From positions 1-8,794 of the forward strand of contig JAKISM010000103.1 in NCBI GenBank assembly GCA_021648585.1: 8,794 nucleotides of DNA, read 5' to 3'. The notes beneath the pieces were generated by a model. It searched no databases. It was not told the DNA's origin and saw only the letters and a program-made list of their open reading frames with translations. The translations under genes were made by a program, and so were the position numbers. This DNA is from Devosiaceae bacterium (GTDB lineage Bacteria; Pseudomonadota; Alphaproteobacteria; Rhizobiales; Devosiaceae). The stretch's first letter is position 1; the number at the start of each line of letters is the position of its first letter. Positions 7,142-8,794 of the stretch are shown piece by piece.

Positions 7142-7158
7142 CTAAATACATTTAGATA
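7130..7158 (+). promoter_or_regulatory. Candidate promoter for tRNA-Trp
   Basis: TTGCAC (7130-7135) and TAGATA (7153-7158) are 17 bases apart. Transcription would start near 7165, leaving an 8-base leader before the tRNA. Both boxes are imperfect. The unit probably continues into secE and nusG, because no clear terminator follows the tRNA. Confidence 0.4.
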
Positions 7159-7172
7159 AACGCTTGGCTTAT

Positions 7173-7248
7173 AGGGGTGTAGCTCAGTTGGTAGAGCATC
7201 GGTCTCCAAAACCGAGGGTCGTGGGTTCGAGTCCCTCCGCCCCTGCCA
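7173..7248 (+). tRNA. trnW: tRNA-Trp (anticodon CCA)
   Basis: This 76-base tRNA has acceptor AGGGGTG (7173-7179) pairing with CGCCCCT (7238-7244, one T-G pair), discriminator G and encoded CCA (7246-7248). The anticodon CCA is at 7206-7208 in the loop CTCCAAA. D and T arms are standard. tRNA-Trp directly upstream of secE-nusG is conserved in alphaproteobacteria. The dispersed repeat begins only six bases after the CCA end. Confidence 0.97.
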
Positions 7249-7254
7249 TTAGCT

Positions 7255-7351
7255 TTTATATATCTCACGCTAGTTCGCTTTGCTCACGCTCCGATGGGGC
7301 AGCGCTAGCGCTGGCGAGCCCAAAGCTCGCTATACTGATAGAATGGAGTGT
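7255..7351 (+). repeat. 97-bp dispersed repeat, copy B
   Basis: This is the second copy of the element at 783-879, in the same orientation and 6472 bases away. The only two differences are A7301 and T7312 in place of G and C. They are partners in the central palindrome, now CAGCGCTAGCGCTG (7300-7313), so pairing is kept. Both copies stop at GGAGTGT and then diverge. Both lie downstream of a tRNA-like CCATTAGC string (673-680 and 7246-7253), adjacent here and about 100 bases away at copy A. Confidence 0.88.
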
Positions 7352-7505
7352 AAAGTTTTTATTCTTCGTATCTTTATATAATCTCGCCTTTGATCTCCAA
7401 AGCCCAATAAATACAAAATATTCCCAATATCCTCTTGCTTTTTGCTCACTAATTTTATAGACAGCATTAAACATTGCCGCTTGAGGAGATTCATGCGGTG
7501 GTTTA

Positions 7506-7539
7506 TTATGTTCTAAATTATTGGTTATGTTCTAAATTA
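7506..7539 (+). repeat. 15-bp direct repeat upstream of secE
   Basis: TTATGTTCTAAATTA occurs exactly at 7506-7520 and 7525-7539, a 19-base period, about 80 bases before the secE start. It could be a pair of regulator sites or a slippage product; I see no promoter boxes at proper spacing around it. Confidence 0.6.
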
Positions 7540-7621
7540 CAAGTACTTATTCTAGGTTTTGGATTTATCTTCTGAAATCAAAAATAAAAATTCTAACGAT
7601 CGAAAAAACAGGTATTTCATA

Positions 7622-7816
7622 ATGGCTCGTACAAATCCACTTACATTCTTGCAGCAAGTTCGCACAGAATTAAAAAAAGTAGTGTGGCCGTCAAGAAATG
7701 AAACTCTTGTCTCAACAATCATGGTTTTGATCATGGTTTTGCTGGCTAGCCTGTTCTTTATGTTTGCAGATCAGCTAATTTCTTTTGCTGTGCAATCATT
7801 ATTGTCAATTCGTTAG
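7622..7816 (+). CDS. secE: Preprotein translocase subunit SecE
   Basis: This 64-residue protein is the essential small membrane subunit of the SecYEG channel. It starts at ATG 7622 with ACAGG nine bases upstream; an in-frame TTG at 7559 would add 21 residues unlike the family and is rejected. The sequence shows the conserved amphipathic segment FLQQVRTELKKVVWPSR (9-25), including the hallmark WPS, followed by one transmembrane helix at about 30-50. A single helix is the normal form in alphaproteobacteria, unlike the three-helix SecE of E. coli. nusG follows after 70 bases, in the widely conserved secE-nusG pair. Confidence 0.95.
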   Translation: MARTNPLTFLQQVRTELKKVVWPSRNETLVSTIMVLIMVLLASLFFMFADQLISFAVQSLLSIR

Positions 7817-7886
7817 GTTTTATTTGCCGCTAGGTTTATTTGTCGTTTTTGTGTTTGGGTTTTAAGGATTAGGGTTAAATTTTATT

Positions 7887-8417
7887 ATGGCGAAACGCTG
7901 GTATATAGTTCAGGCATATTCCAACTTTGAACGTAAAGTTGCTGACGCATTATTAGAAAAAATCTCACTTAAAAAGCTAGATGCTTTATTTGATGAGGTT
8001 CTTGTGCCAGTTGAAAAAGTTGTTGAAGTTCGTCGTGGGCGTAAAGTTGACGCTGAGCGCAAATTTTTCCCTGGTTATATTTTGGTGAAAATGGAATTGA
8101 CCGATGAAACATTCCATCTAATTAAAAACACACCAAAAGTTACTGGATTTTTGGGAGCTGATAATAAGCCAAAGCCAATATCTGAAGCAGAAGCACAAAA
8201 TATTTTGCAGCAAGTGCAAGAAGGTGTTGATCGTCCAAAACCATCAATTTCGTTTGATATTGGTGAGCAGGTACGGGTAAGCGACGGGCCATTTGCTAGC
8301 TTTAATGGTATTGTTGAAGATGTAGATGAGGAACGAGCACGCCTCAAAGTTGAAGTTTCTATTTTTGGTAGAGCAACTCCAGTTGAATTGGAATATGGGC
8401 AGGTAGAAAAACTATAG
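7887..8417 (+). CDS. nusG: Transcription termination/antitermination factor NusG
   Basis: This 176-residue protein binds RNA polymerase across the clamp, suppresses pausing, and connects polymerase with Rho or with ribosomal S10. The NGN domain covers about 3-110, starting KRWYIVQAYSNFE and containing the conserved KFFPGYILVKM (59-69). A linker leads to the C-terminal KOW domain at about 126-176, with GEQVRVSDGPFASFNGIVE and a typical FGRATPVELEYGQVEKL ending. Length and motifs are standard. AGGG 12 bases before ATG 7887 is a modest ribosome binding site. In most relatives rplK follows closely; here a repeat array begins about 40 bases after the stop codon. Confidence 0.97.
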   Translation: MAKRWYIVQAYSNFERKVADALLEKISLKKLDALFDEVLVPVEKVVEVRRGRKVDAERKFFPGYILVKMELTDETFHLIKNTPKVTGFLGADNKPKPISEAEAQNILQQVQEGVDRPKPSISFDIGEQVRVSDGPFASFNGIVEDVDEERARLKVEVSIFGRATPVELEYGQVEKL

Positions 8418-8458
8418 TTTGTAAGGAAAGCAACCTAGCGAGATATAGCTTGGGGAAA

Positions 8459-8794
8459 GAATAAACGGCGGGGGTGTCCCCGTGTCGTAGCGCGGGGCAG
8501 GCTCTGGTCGGGAGCAAAGCGACCAACGGCGACAAGAATAAAACGGCTACAAGAGTAAAAGTGCGTAAGGAAAAAGAATAACGGCGGGGGTGTCGGGGTC
8601 GGGAGCAAAGCGACCAACGGCGACAAGAATAAAACGGCTACAAGAGTAAAAGTGCGTAAGGAAAAAGAATAACGGCGGGGGTGTCGGGGTCGGGAGCAAA
8701 GCGACCAACGGCGACAAGCATAAAACGACTAGAAGAGTAAAAGTGCGAAAGGAAAAAGAATAAGGGCGGGGGGGTCGGGGTCGGGGGCAAAGCG
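8459..8794 (+). repeat. Tandem array of 91-bp G-rich units behind nusG
   Basis: Four units are visible: 8459-8575 (117 bases, with 26 extra), 8576-8666, 8667-8757 and 8758-8794 (cut by the window end). Units 2 and 3 agree at 87 of 91 positions, and the last 68 bases of unit 1 equal unit 2. Each unit has G-runs, a core CGGGAGCAAAGCGA, and a ribosome-binding-site-like TAAGGAAAAA (GAAAGGAAAAA in unit 3). Several TAA triplets per unit and a period not divisible by three argue against coding on the plus strand. The array continues beyond the window. There are no unique spacers, so this is not CRISPR. Confidence 0.92.
8764..8787 (+). other. Potential G-quadruplex motif
   Basis: Four G-runs of 3, 7, 4 and 5 bases are separated by C, TC and TC in the last visible array unit. 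This satisfies the usual G3+ with short loops rule. The earlier units have weaker versions with three long runs plus GG. Formation in the cell is not shown by the sequence. Confidence 0.55.

Larger units (their letters stand above)
6853..7172. other. Intergenic region between the TAXI gene and tRNA-Trp
   Basis: These 320 bases of very AT-rich sequence separate divergent transcription units. They hold the candidate TAXI promoter at one end and a 23-bp tandem duplication with the candidate tRNA-Trp promoter at the other. I see no gene in the middle (about 6925-7095); short frames on the minus strand have no recognisable content. Confidence 0.5.
7249..7621 (+). other. Leader region between tRNA-Trp and secE
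   Basis: This stretch of 373 bases holds no convincing gene. It contains copy B of the dispersed repeat, then AT-rich sequence with a 15-bp direct repeat before secE. Minus-strand codons across 7265-7474 stay open, but a third of that frame is the repeat itself and no ribosome binding site precedes it. Confidence 0.55.

Noticed and set aside
7164..7460. Open frame of 98 codons across tRNA-Trp and repeat B, plus strand
   Set aside because: It reads through the tRNA (GVAQLVEHRSPKPRVVGSSPSAPA is a well-known tRNA translation artefact) and then through the repeat; there is no ribosome binding site.
7265..7474. Minus-strand frame of 69 codons between tRNA-Trp and secE
   Set aside because: Its last third is the dispersed repeat read backwards, no ribosome binding site precedes it, and I recognise no family. 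A gene remnant cannot be fully excluded.
7559..7621. N-terminal extension of SecE from a TTG codon
   Set aside because: The 21 added residues are unlike SecE, and ATG 7622 has a better site and gives the normal alphaproteobacterial length.
8435..8626. Minus-strand frame of 63 codons in the array
   Set aside because: Low-complexity translation of the G-rich repeat, starting and ending inside it; no family resemblance.
8459..8794. CRISPR array
   Set aside because: Units repeat in full with no unique spacers, and the 91-bp period and lack of cas genes do not fit.

Overview
The window looks like the chromosome of an AT-rich alphaproteobacterium, most likely of the Hyphomicrobiales (Rhizobiales). 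The order rlmB start (minus strand), tRNA-Tyr, tRNA-Gly, then tRNA-Trp, secE, nusG is the conserved frame of that group, and the transporter proteins resemble rhizobial and Brucella-type families. I cannot name the genus; low-GC Bartonella-like lineages fit by composition only.

Layout. Positions 1-157 (minus) hold the first 52 codons of a SpoU/TrmH-type rRNA methyltransferase (rlmB). A strong sigma70-like promoter (292-321) serves tRNA-Tyr(GTA) and tRNA-Gly(TCC). Next comes 572 bp without genes (567-1138). It contains a 25-bp copy of the tRNA-Gly 3' end, several GC-rich hairpins, one copy of a 97-bp dispersed repeat, and a perfect 11-bp inverted repeat ahead of the transporter operon. Positions 1139-5580 encode a complete binding-protein-dependent ABC importer of the AfuABC type: periplasmic binding protein, fused double permease with a membrane-spanning N-terminal extension, and ATPase. 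A terminator-like hairpin separates the first two genes and a second closes the operon. A convergent gene (5752-6852, minus) encodes an orphan TAXI-family periplasmic solute-binding protein. tRNA-Trp(CCA), the second copy of the 97-bp repeat, secE and nusG follow. The window ends inside a tandem array of 91-bp G-rich units in the spacer where rplK would be expected next.

How the parts work together. rlmB, the tRNAs, secE and nusG are core translation, secretion and transcription genes. In many Hyphomicrobiales a tuf (EF-Tu) gene lies just before tRNA-Trp and secE. Here that slot holds importer genes instead, and the two 97-bp repeats, each close behind tRNA genes, lie on either side of most of the block. 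AfuABC homologues are usually labelled ferric-iron transporters. This binding protein shows a His-Asp pair and conserved Ser/Thr-Gly loops and no obvious Tyr-Tyr iron-binding pair, so phosphorylated sugar uptake is the better hypothesis.

The most unusual material is non-coding: two repeat copies whose only differences over 97 bp are a compensatory pair inside a palindrome, the tandem array behind nusG, and a short core shared by both repeat families in opposite orientation.
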